Below, piece by piece: positions 1-8,042 of a stretch of 64,000 bases of DNA. The position numbers and the translations under genes were made by a program. Origin of the DNA: JAWVYT01 sp046483065 (GTDB taxonomy: Bacteria; Gemmatimonadota; Gemmatimonadetes; Longimicrobiales; RSA9); the NCBI GenBank assembly GCA_046483065.1, contig JAWODW010000053.1, positions 1-64,000 of the forward strand. The letters are read 5' to 3'. The notes under the pieces are model-generated. The model did not search any database and was not told where the DNA came from. It saw only the letters and a program-made list of their open reading frames with translations. Position 1 is the first letter of the stretch, and the number at the start of each line of letters is the position of its first letter.

Positions 1-359
1 CAATGTACCCGGTACTGTCCGCCAAGACGGTATAATGTCAGAATGATATGTGTTTCCTGTATCAGCGCTCCATCGTCATCACGGCCTTGTGCAACTCTGG
101 TGAATCTTTCAAAAGTGCGGCGTGGCTCAGTGTCTTCATCCAGGGATTTCAAATCCTCATCTCGGCGGAAGGCGAGGCGAAGCGCATGGACAACAGTGGA
201 TTTGCCTGTCCCGCGTCCTCCAATAAGGGCGTTGAACCAGGGGCTAAATGACAACCTCTCCGGCTCATCTCGTCCCATATATCTGGCCTTGGCAATCTCT
301 ACCGACTCAATAAAGTGCTCTGGCAATGCGTTGGGATCAAAATGTTCCGGATCAGCCAC
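1..359 (-). pseudogene. TrlF-like PHP/AAA ATPase, internal fragment
   Basis: The minus strand reads open from about base 359 to base 1 and contains a clear Walker A motif, GGRGTGKSTVV, preceded by SPWFNALI and followed by a charged stretch. From memory, this context matches the ATPase part of TrlF-family proteins, large proteins with an N-terminal PHP domain that are often linked to defence islands. The 5' side is cut: an in-frame TGA lies only a few codons upstream, at about 369-371, exactly where high-GC symporter sequence begins. The 3' side runs off the window. The segment is visibly poorer in GC than everything to its right, so it is foreign to its neighbour or joined to it artificially. 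The Walker A is certain; the family name is likely. Confidence 0.6.
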
Positions 360-360
360 G

Positions 361-1749
361 GACGTCGGTCAGTTCATCCTGGCCATGGTCGGAACCGCCA
401 TCTACGCCTGGATCGTGGTCTCGGAGGTCGGCGGCGTCGGCGCCATGACCGATCGGGTGGTGGACCTCTACGGCGCCGCGGACGCCGAGCGGCTGCTGTC
501 GTTCATGCCACCGGGGGCCGGAGCCGCCGAGGGCGCCGGGGAAGCGGCGGCAGGAGCGGCCGCAGGAGGGGCGGGCTCGGCCACCGGCTCCGCCTGGGGG
601 CACGCCCTCATGCCGTTCCTGGTGATCATCTCCCTCCAGTGGCTCTTCCAGATGAATAGCGACGGCACGGGCTACCTGGCCCAGCGGAGCATGGCCTGCC
701 GCACCACCGGCGACGCGCGCCGGGCCGGCGTCCTCTTCGCCTGGCTCCAGATCGTGCTGCGGAGCCTCCTCTGGCTCGCCATCGCCGTCGGGCTCCTGGT
801 GCTGTTCCCGTTCACCCCGGCGGACGCGGCGGCCGCGGATTTCGCGGCCCGGCGGGAGATCCTGTTCGTCACCGGGATCGAGACGCTCCTTCCCCCGGGT
901 GTCCGGGGCCTGATGCTCACGGGGCTGCTGGCCGCGCTGGCCTCCACCGTGGACACGCACCTGAACTGGGGCGCGAGCTACTGGGCCAACGACCTCTACA
1001 AGCGCCTCGTCGCGCAGCGCTGGATGGGGCGGGAGCCGGGGCGCAGGGAGCTGGTGGTGGTGGCCCGGATCTCCAACGTCGTGATCCTGGGCATCGCACT
1101 CGTCGTGATGGCCAACCTCGGGTCGATCCAGGACGCCTGGTTCCTCTCCCTCCTCTTCGGCGCTGGGATGGGGTCGGTGCTGGTCCTCCGCTGGGTCTGG
1201 GAGCGGATCAACCTCTGGTCGGAGCTGGCGGCCATGGCCGTCTCCCTGATCGTGGCGCCGATCCTCCTCGTGAACACCGAGCTGGAATGGCTCCGCCTGG
1301 CCGTCATGGCCGGCGCCTCGACCGCGGCCGCCGTCACCGCCGCCTACCTGGCGCCGGCCACCCGCCGGGAAGTGCTGGTGGCGTTCTACCACCGGGTCCG
1401 CCCCGTCGGGTTCTGGCGGGACACGGCGGCCGCCGCGATCGGTGGGGCCGGGTCTGAGAGCGACGAGGTCCATGAAGCCGACATCGTCGGGTCCGGGATG
1501 CCGGGCGAGATCCCGACATCGCCGGTCCGGGCCCTGGGCCGGGAGCTCCGCGCCACGGCCCTCGCCGCCGCGTCCCTCTTCCTGGCGCTGGTCGGACTCG
1601 GCAAGCTCGTGGTCCCCGACCCCGGGGCCGGACCGTGGGGGTGGGTCCTGGCCGTGGCCGCCGTGCTCGCCTCCCTCGTCCTCGTGCCCCTCTGGTGGCC
1701 CGGCCTCGACCCCGGGCGCCACGGGCGCCGCGGCCGGGAGCCGGGCTGA
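361..1749 (+). CDS. Sodium:solute symporter family protein, N-terminus missing
   Basis: Secondary transporter of the SSS (SLC5) family in the inner membrane, coupling Na+ to uptake of an unknown solute. The preserved part has about eight hydrophobic segments, the core motif LQWLFQMNSDGTGYLAQR and the segment GLLAALASTVDTHLNWGASY. Family members are usually about 550-650 residues; here the first 150-200 residues are absent and homology starts abruptly at VGQFILAM near base 365. The reading frame continues left to base 43 only by chance, through sequence that codes on the other strand. A Gly/Ala-rich insertion lies at about 516-597 in an extramembrane loop. The C-terminal third is hydrophobic and diverged. 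Substrate not predictable. Confidence 0.75.
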   Translation, partial: DVGQFILAMVGTAIYAWIVVSEVGGVGAMTDRVVDLYGAADAERLLSFMPPGAGAAEGAGEAAAGAAAGGAGSATGSAWGHALMPFLVIISLQWLFQMNSDGTGYLAQRSMACRTTGDARRAGVLFAWLQIVLRSLLWLAIAVGLLVLFPFTPADAAAADFAARREILFVTGIETLLPPGVRGLMLTGLLAALASTVDTHLNWGASYWANDLYKRLVAQRWMGREPGRRELVVVARISNVVILGIALVVMANLGSIQDAWFLSLLFGAGMGSVLVLRWVWERINLWSELAAMAVSLIVAPILLVNTELEWLRLAVMAGASTAAAVTAAYLAPATRREVLVAFYHRVRPVGFWRDTAAAAIGGAGSESDEVHEADIVGSGMPGEIPTSPVRALGRELRATALAAASLFLALVGLGKLVVPDPGAGPWGWVLAVAAVLASLVLVPLWWPGLDPGRHGRRGREPG

Positions 1750-1801
1750 ATACGCAGCCCGGGGTTGTGCACGGCGGCGCAGACCCGATATTTGAGACCC
1801 T

Positions 1802-2236
1802 ATGACTCCGAACCAAGCCCCAGCGACCCCGGCGGAGATCGATCCGGCGTACGCGACGTTCCTGGCCCTCTTCAATCGCGGAGAGTTCTGGGAGAGCCAC
1901 GAGGCATTGGAAGGGCCGTGGCGCGAGCGCGGCAGCGAGTTCTACCACGCGCTGATCCTCTTCGCCAGCGCGTTCGTCCACGTGAACCGCGGCAACCGCC
2001 ACGGGATCGCCGCCCAGCTGGGGAAAGCCGAGCCGCTCCTCGAGGCCCGCAGGCCCCACTACCTGGGGCTCGACGTGGACGGGATGCTGGAGCACGCCGC
2101 CGTATGCCGCCACCTGGTGGCCGAGAACCGGGACGCACCCCACGAGGCGTGGGACGTCCTCATCCCGGTGCCCCGGCTGGTCTTCGACCCCGAGAAGGTC
2201 CGGGGCGACGAGCCGGAGCTGACAGCGGAGCGCTGA
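1802..2236 (+). CDS. DUF309 domain protein
   Basis: A 144-residue soluble protein of the DUF309 family. The characteristic core is present: YATFLALFNRGEFWESHEA followed by LEGPWRERGSEFYHALILFA, a helical bundle of unknown biochemical role. Its length is normal for the family. The ATG start fits the alignment and lies 52 bases after the symporter stop. No signal peptide or membrane segment. The next gene begins 32 bases downstream, so co-transcription with the NADH dehydrogenase is possible. Confidence 0.85.
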   Translation: MTPNQAPATPAEIDPAYATFLALFNRGEFWESHEALEGPWRERGSEFYHALILFASAFVHVNRGNRHGIAAQLGKAEPLLEARRPHYLGLDVDGMLEHAAVCRHLVAENRDAPHEAWDVLIPVPRLVFDPEKVRGDEPELTAER

Positions 2237-2268
2237 AGATCGTCGCTTGCGACCCCCACATACTCTCC

Positions 2269-3564
2269 ATGCCCCCTATGGACACCACCCGCGCACGTCC
2301 CAGAGTCGTGATTCTCGGCGGCGGATTCGGCGGTCTCTACTGCGCCAAGGCACTCCGCCGCGCCGCCGTGGACATCACCCTCGTCGACAAACACAACTAC
2401 CACCTATTCCAACCGCTGCTCTACCAGGTGGCCACGGCGTCGCTGTCACCGGCCGACGTGGCTAGCCCGATCCGCGGGATCCTCAAGCGTCAGAAGAACG
2501 TGGATGTCTGGCTCGGAGAGGCCGTGGACGTGGACCCGGACGCGCGGGTGGTCCACCTCGAGGACGGGCGCCTCGAGTACGACTACCTGGTGGTGGCCAC
2601 CGGAGCCACCCACGCCTACTTCGGCAACGACCACTGGGCCGAACGGGCGCCGGGGCTCAAGACCGTCGACGACGCCCTCGAGATCCGACGCCGCTTTCTC
2701 CTGGCCTTCGAGGCCGCCGAGCGGGAGGCCGACCCCGATGCGCGACGCCGACTCCTCACCTTCGTCATCGTCGGGGCGGGACCCACCGGCGTCGAGCTCG
2801 CAGGCGCCATGGCCGAGATCGCCGCCGAGTCCATACCCCGGGACTTCCGCTTCATCAACACCGCCTCCGCACGGATCCTCCTCCTCGAGGGGGCCGACCG
2901 GGTCCTGCCACCGTACCCGCCCGAACTGTCGGACTCGGCACGACGCCAGCTCGAGCGCCTCGGCGTGGACGTCCGGACCCGGGCCATGGTCACCGACATC
3001 GATGACACCGGCGTCCACCTGGGCAAAGAGATCATCCCGGCCGGCAACATCTTCTGGGCTGCCGGCGTGGCCGCGTCGCCCCTCGGGGCCGCACTCGACG
3101 CCCCCCTCGACGACGCCGGCCGCGTCAGCGTGGAAGACGACTGCTCCGTTCCCGGCCACCCGGAGGTCTTCGTCATCGGCGATCTGGCACACATCGAGCA
3201 GGACGGCCGGACGCTGCCCGGCGTGGCACAGGTGGCCATCCAGTCCGGACGCCACGCGGCACGAGCCATCCGCGCCGACCTCCGCCACCGGCCACGGCCG
3301 GCCTTCCACTACAACGACAAGGGCAGCCTCGCCACCATAGGCCGGAACGCCGCCGTCGCCGACTTCGACCGACTCCGGTTCAGTGGCTTCTCCGCGTGGC
3401 TCCTCTGGGTCTTCATCCACATCATGTACCTCATCGGCTTCCGCAACCGGATTCTGGTCATGATCCAGTGGGCCTGGGCCTGGCTCACCTACGCTCGCGG
3501 CATCCGCCTCATCACCGGTGAGCCGGATATGCCCCTCCAGCGCGCCCGCGGCGGCGAAGACTGA
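2269..3564 (+). CDS. ndh: NAD(P)/FAD-dependent oxidoreductase, type II NADH dehydrogenase-like
   Basis: Probable non-proton-pumping NADH:quinone oxidoreductase (NDH-2) that feeds electrons to the quinone pool from the cytoplasmic face of the membrane. The N-terminal FAD-binding motif is VVILGGGFGGLYCAKAL, followed by DKHNYHLFQPLLYQVATASL, typical of this family. A second dinucleotide fold, FVIVGAGPTGVELAGAMAE, binds NADH. The quinone/FAD motif VFVIGDLAHI and a C-terminal amphipathic, Trp-rich segment (SAWLLWVFIHIMYLIGF) fit membrane association. The protein is about 431 residues, as expected. Two ATGs (2269, 2278) are possible starts; neither has a strong ribosome site. The next transcription unit starts with its own promoter just after the stop. 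Confidence 0.88.
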   Translation: MPPMDTTRARPRVVILGGGFGGLYCAKALRRAAVDITLVDKHNYHLFQPLLYQVATASLSPADVASPIRGILKRQKNVDVWLGEAVDVDPDARVVHLEDGRLEYDYLVVATGATHAYFGNDHWAERAPGLKTVDDALEIRRRFLLAFEAAEREADPDARRRLLTFVIVGAGPTGVELAGAMAEIAAESIPRDFRFINTASARILLLEGADRVLPPYPPELSDSARRQLERLGVDVRTRAMVTDIDDTGVHLGKEIIPAGNIFWAAGVAASPLGAALDAPLDDAGRVSVEDDCSVPGHPEVFVIGDLAHIEQDGRTLPGVAQVAIQSGRHAARAIRADLRHRPRPAFHYNDKGSLATIGRNAAVADFDRLRFSGFSAWLLWVFIHIMYLIGFRNRILVMIQWAWAWLTYARGIRLITGEPDMPLQRARGGED

Positions 3565-3581
3565 CACCGGTGCAGCCCCTC

Positions 3582-3610
3582 TTGACAGGCCCTCCCTTCT
3601 GCTCTAGTGT
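3582..3610 (+). promoter_or_regulatory. Sigma70-type promoter of the gntR-ABC operon
   Basis: A perfect -35 box TTGACA (3582-3587), a 17-base spacer and a -10 box TAGTGT (3605-3610) lie 38 bases before the GTG start of the GntR gene. GTGT at 3607-3610 and ACAC at 3624-3627 form loose half-sites around the expected start of transcription. YtrA-type regulators usually repress their own operon through such a site, so autoregulation is likely; the operator itself is only inferred. Confidence 0.6.
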
Positions 3611-3647
3611 ATTAGCGAACCGACACACCAACACGGCGAGGATACCG

Positions 3648-4043
3648 GTGCTGATCTCCATTGATGCTGCGGATGCCCGGCCGATCTACGTCCAGATCAT
3701 GGACGAGATCCGGCGGGCCGTGGTACTGGGCACGGTGAAGCCGGATGACCCGCTCCCGTCGGTGCGGCAGCTGGCGGGGGAGCTGAAGGTGAATCCGAAC
3801 ACGGTGCAGCAGGCGTACAGAGAGCTGGAGCGGGGCGGTCTGGTCTACGTTCGGCGGGGCCAGGGGACGTTCGTAGCCGAGGAGGGGGCGGTGCAGACGG
3901 ACAGGGAGCGAAAGGGGCTGGCGCGGATGGTGGCGGATCGGGCGCTGCGCGAGGCGTACCGGAACGGCGTGAGCTCCGGCGATCTGGTGGAAGCGATTCA
4001 GGAAGCAGCCACGGACCGTGCGACCCAGGGGGGTGCTCGATGA
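3648..4043 (+). CDS. GntR family transcriptional regulator, YtrA subfamily
   Basis: A 131-residue regulator with an N-terminal winged helix (ARPIYVQIMDEIRRAVVLG, then LPSVRQLAGELKVNPNTVQQ and GQGTFVAEE) and only a short helical C-terminus. This is the YtrA layout, which lacks the large effector domain of FadR or HutC proteins. The GTG at 3648 is chosen because a purine-rich site (GCGAGGAT) precedes it and family members begin at exactly this point; a longer frame opens upstream at 3570 but overlaps the promoter. The stop overlaps the ATG of the ABC ATPase by 4 bases (ATGA), so the genes are translationally coupled. It probably represses this transporter operon. Confidence 0.88.
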   Translation: MLISIDAADARPIYVQIMDEIRRAVVLGTVKPDDPLPSVRQLAGELKVNPNTVQQAYRELERGGLVYVRRGQGTFVAEEGAVQTDRERKGLARMVADRALREAYRNGVSSGDLVEAIQEAATDRATQGGAR

Positions 4044-5017
4044 GCGATACCATGATGGATTCGGGAGCGGTGCAGTCGCGGGCCGTGGAGACCCATGGTC
4101 TGGCGAAGCGATTCGGCAGTCGGGTGGCGCTGGATGGCCTGGACCTCCGGGTCCCCGAGGGTGCGGTGTACGTGCTGGTGGGCCCGAACGGGTCGGGCAA
4201 GACCACAACGCTGCGGATCCTCCTGGACCTGGTCCGGGCGGACGCGGGGCGGGGCGCGGTTCTGGGCAACGACACGGTGGTGGAGGGCCGCCTTGCCCGG
4301 GCGCTGGCCGGGTACGTCCCGGAGCGGCAGGACGCGGGCTACAGCTGGATGAAGGTCCAGCAGCTGCTGGAGCACCACGCGTCGTACCGGCGGAACTGGG
4401 ACCCGGCGTACGCGGTGCATCTCATGGAACGGCTGGAGGTCCGGGACCACACGAAGTTCGGGAAGCTGTCGAAGGGTGAAGCGCGGCGGGTGCAGCTGGT
4501 GATGGCGCTGGCGCATCGGCCGCCGGTCCTGCTCCTTGACGAGCCTACGGACGGCCTCGACCCGGTGATGCGAGACCAGGCGCTGGCGCTGCTGTCCGAC
4601 CACGTGGCCGAGACCGGTGCGACGTTGTTGATCTCGACCCACCTGGTGTACGAGGTGGAGGGGTTGGGCGACCACCTGGGTGTGCTGAGGGACGGCGCTC
4701 TGCAGGCGCAGCTCGACCGGGAGACGCTCCGGAGCAAGCTGCGGCGGTACACGCTGGAGGTGTCGGAGGGTTGGAGCGGGATCGACGCGCTGAGCGACCG
4801 GGTCGTCCGGACCGGTGGAAGCGGGCGGGAGCTGTCGTGGACCGTCTGGGGCGACGAAGCCGACGTGTTGGAGCGGCTGAAGGCGGGCGGAGCCACGGTG
4901 CGGGATGTGGATCCGCTGACGCTGGAGGAAGCGGCGGTCGCGCTGCTGGCAATGCGGAACTACCACAACCTTGCCGGGGAGTTGCACACCCTGGCGGGCC
5001 GAGGGGAGGCGTCCTGA
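4040..5017 (+). CDS. ABC transporter ATP-binding protein
   Basis: ATPase subunit of an export-type ABC transporter, 325 residues. Walker A is GPNGSGKT (residues 48-55), the signature LSKGE (143-147), Walker B LLLDEP (164-169) and the switch His in STH (201). The signature LSKGE instead of LSGGQ is common in the YtrB/EcsA-like group. About 80 extra C-terminal residues follow the nucleotide-binding domain. The gene overlaps gntR by 4 bases on the left and the permease gene by 1 base on the right. Such operons often respond to cell-envelope stress or peptide antibiotics; the substrate cannot be read from the sequence. Confidence 0.9.
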   Translation: MSDTMMDSGAVQSRAVETHGLAKRFGSRVALDGLDLRVPEGAVYVLVGPNGSGKTTTLRILLDLVRADAGRGAVLGNDTVVEGRLARALAGYVPERQDAGYSWMKVQQLLEHHASYRRNWDPAYAVHLMERLEVRDHTKFGKLSKGEARRVQLVMALAHRPPVLLLDEPTDGLDPVMRDQALALLSDHVAETGATLLISTHLVYEVEGLGDHLGVLRDGALQAQLDRETLRSKLRRYTLEVSEGWSGIDALSDRVVRTGGSGRELSWTVWGDEADVLERLKAGGATVRDVDPLTLEEAAVALLAMRNYHNLAGELHTLAGRGEAS

Positions 5018-5871
5018 TGGAAGCCACAATGACGAGAAGCGACGAATACGGCGCCATCGGTTTCGGGGGCGCGTTCGCCCGGCAGTTCCGGTTCCTGTGG
5101 GCTTCGAGGCGGCCGCTGCTCCTGGCGGTGGCGCTGCTGGCGGTGCTCGTGCTGGCCGGCGACCCGTGGACGAGCGATCCCAAGATGCGGCTGCTGACGG
5201 TCTGGCCGGTCTGGCTGGTGATCGTCCCCATCATCTGGGCGTTCGCAATCTTCCACAACGAAGGCCCGAGCAACCGGAACTACTTCTGGTCGCAGCCCGC
5301 CGGGCGCAGCCGGCATACGCTGGCCCGTGTTGCCGCGGGGCTGGCCTGGATGTGGATTGTCTACGCCTTGCTGATCCTGGCCGGCTGGATCTTCGGCCTG
5401 CTGGACGGCAACGCATGGCAGATGGCAGAGGTCGGCCTCGCCGGGTGGGTGAACGTCCTCACGGGGCCGCTCCTCACGTATCTCATGGTGAGCATCCTGA
5501 CCATCCCGAGCGACTACCCGATCCGATGGTTCTTCGGGATCATCTTCTTCTTCCCGCTCCTCATCAGCCTGTTCGTGGAGTGGCTGGAGATGGACGACTT
5601 CGTGAGGACGGTGCTCAAGCCGCTGGCCGACGAGTCCTGGGGGCTGGGCGTGACCGTGGTCGGTGGGATGGGTCGGGAGGTGGCGCAGCTCGACCACACG
5701 CTCCGGAGCATGGTCGACCCGACGTACTCGGGTTCCACGAACATCGATCTCGGGATGTGGTGGAACATGACACCGGTGTGGACCCTCTTCGTCGTGGCGG
5801 TGGTAATCTTTGTCGCCACGCGGCATCCGGACCGGCTCCCGAAGCTGCGGGGGTTCAGGATCCGGCGCTGA
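5017..5871 (+). CDS. ABC transporter permease
   Basis: Integral membrane partner of the preceding ATPase, 284 residues with about six hydrophobic segments (for example PLLLAVALLAVLVLAG, VWLVIVPIIWAFAIF, FFGIIFFFPLLISLF and WTLFVVAVVIFVA). The ATG overlaps the ATPase stop (TGATG) and is preceded by the ribosome site GAGGGGAGG at 5001-5009, which fixes the start. The family is poorly conserved; identification rests on topology and operon position. A 13-bp perfect hairpin 30 bases downstream closes the operon. Confidence 0.8.
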   Translation: MEATMTRSDEYGAIGFGGAFARQFRFLWASRRPLLLAVALLAVLVLAGDPWTSDPKMRLLTVWPVWLVIVPIIWAFAIFHNEGPSNRNYFWSQPAGRSRHTLARVAAGLAWMWIVYALLILAGWIFGLLDGNAWQMAEVGLAGWVNVLTGPLLTYLMVSILTIPSDYPIRWFFGIIFFFPLLISLFVEWLEMDDFVRTVLKPLADESWGLGVTVVGGMGREVAQLDHTLRSMVDPTYSGSTNIDLGMWWNMTPVWTLFVVAVVIFVATRHPDRLPKLRGFRIRR

Positions 5872-5900
5872 CCCGACCTCTGGCAGGGGGATTACGGGGG

Positions 5901-5937
5901 CTCGGGCCCCGGGGGTGACACGCTCCCGGGGCCCGAG
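5901..5937 (+). terminator. Strong GC hairpin after the ABC operon
   Basis: CTCGGGCCCCGGG (5901-5913) pairs perfectly with CCCGGGGCCCGAG (5925-5937) around an 11-base loop. No T-run follows on the plus strand, so it is not a textbook intrinsic terminator. Its position after the last gene of the operon suggests a transcription end or mRNA-stabilising structure. Confidence 0.5.
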
Positions 5938-6030
5938 GTCGAGAGGGGTTGACGCGGATGATCGGGAGGTACAGCTTTTCCCAGCGTCAGGCGGGTACGC
6001 ACCTCTGCAACGAGAGCACGGACGCGGTCT

Positions 6031-6771
6031 ATGAAGGCCCTGCAGCGAGCTGGAGCGGTGGTCGGACTGTGCCTGTTGCTGGCGATGCCGGCGGCAGCCC
6101 AGAGCCTGCGTGGCTCCATGAGCTCCGTCACCCGTCAGTACCGGGCCGCCCAGGACCACGATTTCACCTTCCTCCGCAGCGCCGATCAGCTCCGTCGGTT
6201 CGTCGACGCCGGTTACCTGGTGGAGATCCCCGGGAACGACTACTACGTGGTCACCAACGCGTCGTATCCCTATGCGCGACCCGAGGTGAAGCTCTTCCTC
6301 GAGCGACTCGCCGCCCAGTACATGGCGGCGTGCAACGAGCGGGTGGTGGTCACGAGCCTGACACGGCCGAGCACCGACCAGCCGACCAACGCGTCCGGCC
6401 GGTCGGTCCACCCCACAGGGATGGCGGTGGACATCCGCCGGAGCACCCAGCGTTCGTGCCGGATCTGGATCGAGGACGTCCTCGTGTCGCTGGAACGGGC
6501 CGGTGTGCTGGAGGCCACCCGGGAGCGCTGGCCGCCCCACTATCACGTGGCCGTGTTCCCCCGGCCTTACGCCCGCTATGTGGCGGCGCTGCCGGACCAG
6601 TCGCTGCCCAATCCGGATGCCGTGATCCACTACACCGTCCGGAGGGGTGACAGCCTGTGGACCATCTCCCGCGACTACGGCATCGACGTGGACGCCCTGA
6701 AGGCAGCCAACAACATCACCGGCAACCAGATCTACGCCGGGCAGACGCTCCGGATCCCGCCCGCCGGCTGA
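6031..6771 (+). CDS. Secreted DUF5715/M15-like protein with C-terminal LysM domain
   Basis: A 246-residue exported protein that probably acts on or binds the cell wall. Residues 1-23 form a Sec signal peptide ending in AMPAAAQS. The central part has the features of DUF5715/peptidase M15-like proteins: SVHPTGMAVDIRR (a putative zinc-ligand His and Asp) and PPHYHVAVF (another candidate zinc-ligand pair). The C-terminus is one LysM repeat (YTVRRGDSLWTISRDYGID ... LKAANNITGNQIYAGQTL), which binds peptidoglycan. Both parts fit a D,D- or L,D-peptidase-like role, but activity is inferred. The BtpA gene follows 8 bases later. Confidence 0.85.
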   Translation: MKALQRAGAVVGLCLLLAMPAAAQSLRGSMSSVTRQYRAAQDHDFTFLRSADQLRRFVDAGYLVEIPGNDYYVVTNASYPYARPEVKLFLERLAAQYMAACNERVVVTSLTRPSTDQPTNASGRSVHPTGMAVDIRRSTQRSCRIWIEDVLVSLERAGVLEATRERWPPHYHVAVFPRPYARYVAALPDQSLPNPDAVIHYTVRRGDSLWTISRDYGIDVDALKAANNITGNQIYAGQTLRIPPAG

Positions 6772-6779
6772 CGCGGGCG

Positions 6780-7604
6780 ATGCCCATGCCAGGCCCGGAG
6801 AACGACCCCGTGCCCGCGACCCGCGGTGCGTCCGCCGGTGTGCCCGTCGGCGTCATCGGGATGGTGCACCTGCCCCCTCTGCCCGGCGCGCCCGCGTGGG
6901 GCGGATCCATGGACGCTGTCCTCCACCGGGCCACCGCCGACGCCCGGGCCCTCCACGATGGCGGCGTCGATGCCCTCCTCGTGGAGAACTACGGCGACGC
7001 GCCCTTCCACAAGACCGTGGGCCCCGAGACCGTGGCCGCCCTCACCGCCGCCGTGCTGGCCGTCCGGGACGTCACCGACCGGCCCGTGGGCGTCAACGCG
7101 CTGCGCAACGACGCCACCGCGGCCCTCGCCGTCGCCGCCGCCACCGGCGCCCGCTTCATCCGGATCAACGTCCACACCGGCGGGATGCACACCGACCAGG
7201 GGTGGATCGAGGGCCGGGCCGGCGAGACGCTCCGCCTCCGCAGCCGGCTGGCCCCGGGCGTGGCGATCCTCGCCGATGTCATGGTAAAGCACGCCACGCC
7301 GCCGCCGGGGCTCACGCTGGAAGAGGCGGCCCGGGACGCCGCCGTCCGGGGGCGGGCCGACGCCCTCATCGTCTCGGGCGCGGCCACCGGTCAAGCCACG
7401 GCGCTGGAGGACGTGCGGACGGTGGCCGGGCTGGTGGACGTTCCCGTGCTGGTGGGCAGCGGAGTGACCGCGGCCACCGCCCGGGCCGCGCTGGAGGTGG
7501 CAGCGGGCGCCATCGTGGGCAGTGCCCTGATGGAAGGCGGCCGGGCCGGCCGCCCCGTGGACCCGGACCGGGTGCGGTCCGTCGTGGAGGCGGCCCGGGG
7601 CTGA
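6780..7604 (+). CDS. BtpA/SgcQ family protein
   Basis: A predicted TIM-barrel protein of the BtpA/SgcQ family, 274 residues. Diagnostic stretches are VIGMVHLPPLPGAP near the N-terminus, GVDALLVENYGDAPF, and the C-terminal phosphate-binding-like VPVLVGSGVTAATAR with GAIVGSALMEGG. BtpA is known in cyanobacteria as a photosystem I assembly factor, but most bacterial members are uncharacterised and nothing here points to photosynthesis. The ATG at 6780 lies 8 bases after the LysM gene stop. Confidence 0.85.
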   Translation: MPMPGPENDPVPATRGASAGVPVGVIGMVHLPPLPGAPAWGGSMDAVLHRATADARALHDGGVDALLVENYGDAPFHKTVGPETVAALTAAVLAVRDVTDRPVGVNALRNDATAALAVAAATGARFIRINVHTGGMHTDQGWIEGRAGETLRLRSRLAPGVAILADVMVKHATPPPGLTLEEAARDAAVRGRADALIVSGAATGQATALEDVRTVAGLVDVPVLVGSGVTAATARAALEVAAGAIVGSALMEGGRAGRPVDPDRVRSVVEAARG

Positions 7605-7666
7605 GACCCGGCAACCCTCCGGATGCGCGGCGTGACCGCGGCGACCTCCCGGGGCGGCCGGGTCCG

Positions 7667-7951
7667 CTACCGCCGCTGCTCGTCGCCCGGTTGGTACGGG
7701 AGCTGGTTCAGGTAGTGCTGCGCCTCGACGTCGATGCGGGAGGTCCGGAGCTGATCCGTCTCCACCTTCACCGACGTTTCCATCCCGTGGCTGTGAGCGC
7801 TCACGGTGACGGTCCCATCGCCACCGTGCAGCTTCACCGAGTGGCCGTCCTGGTCCATCACCTCGAGGGGGATCCGTTCCGGCAGGTAGTCGGCGGCCAG
7901 CGCCACCGCATCGGACCCTTTCATCGCCGTAAGTCGCTCGTATGCTGCCAT
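7667..7951 (-). CDS. Small conserved-looking hypothetical protein
   Basis: A 94-residue soluble protein with no signal peptide. I do not recognise it with confidence. The start is fixed by an excellent ribosome site (GGAGGT, 7 bases upstream of the ATG at 7951 on the minus strand). The sequence alternates short beta-like stretches (VKLHGGDGTVTVSAHSHG, METSVKVETDQ) and is rich in charged residues, vaguely like polyhydroxyalkanoate-granule or stress-response proteins. It lies downstream of, and in the same direction as, the DsbA-like gene, about 90 bases away. Confidence 0.65.
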   Translation of the reverse strand: MAAYERLTAMKGSDAVALAADYLPERIPLEVMDQDGHSVKLHGGDGTVTVSAHSHGMETSVKVETDQLRTSRIDVEAQHYLNQLPYQPGDEQRR

Positions 7952-8042
7952 ATGGAGACCTCCACCTGATCCTGTTTCTGGGTACGCGTTCCGTCTGCCC
8001 CTGGCCTGTAGGAGAACGAGTTGAGCGGCCCCGGGCAAGGGG

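Noticed and set aside
43..360. Plus-strand open frame continuous with the symporter
   Set aside because: This stretch codes on the minus strand (Walker A motif there), and the plus-strand translation has no symporter similarity before about base 361.
352..1875. Long minus-strand open frame opposite the symporter
   Set aside because: A GC-rich antisense shadow with Arg/Pro/Gly-rich translation and no domain.
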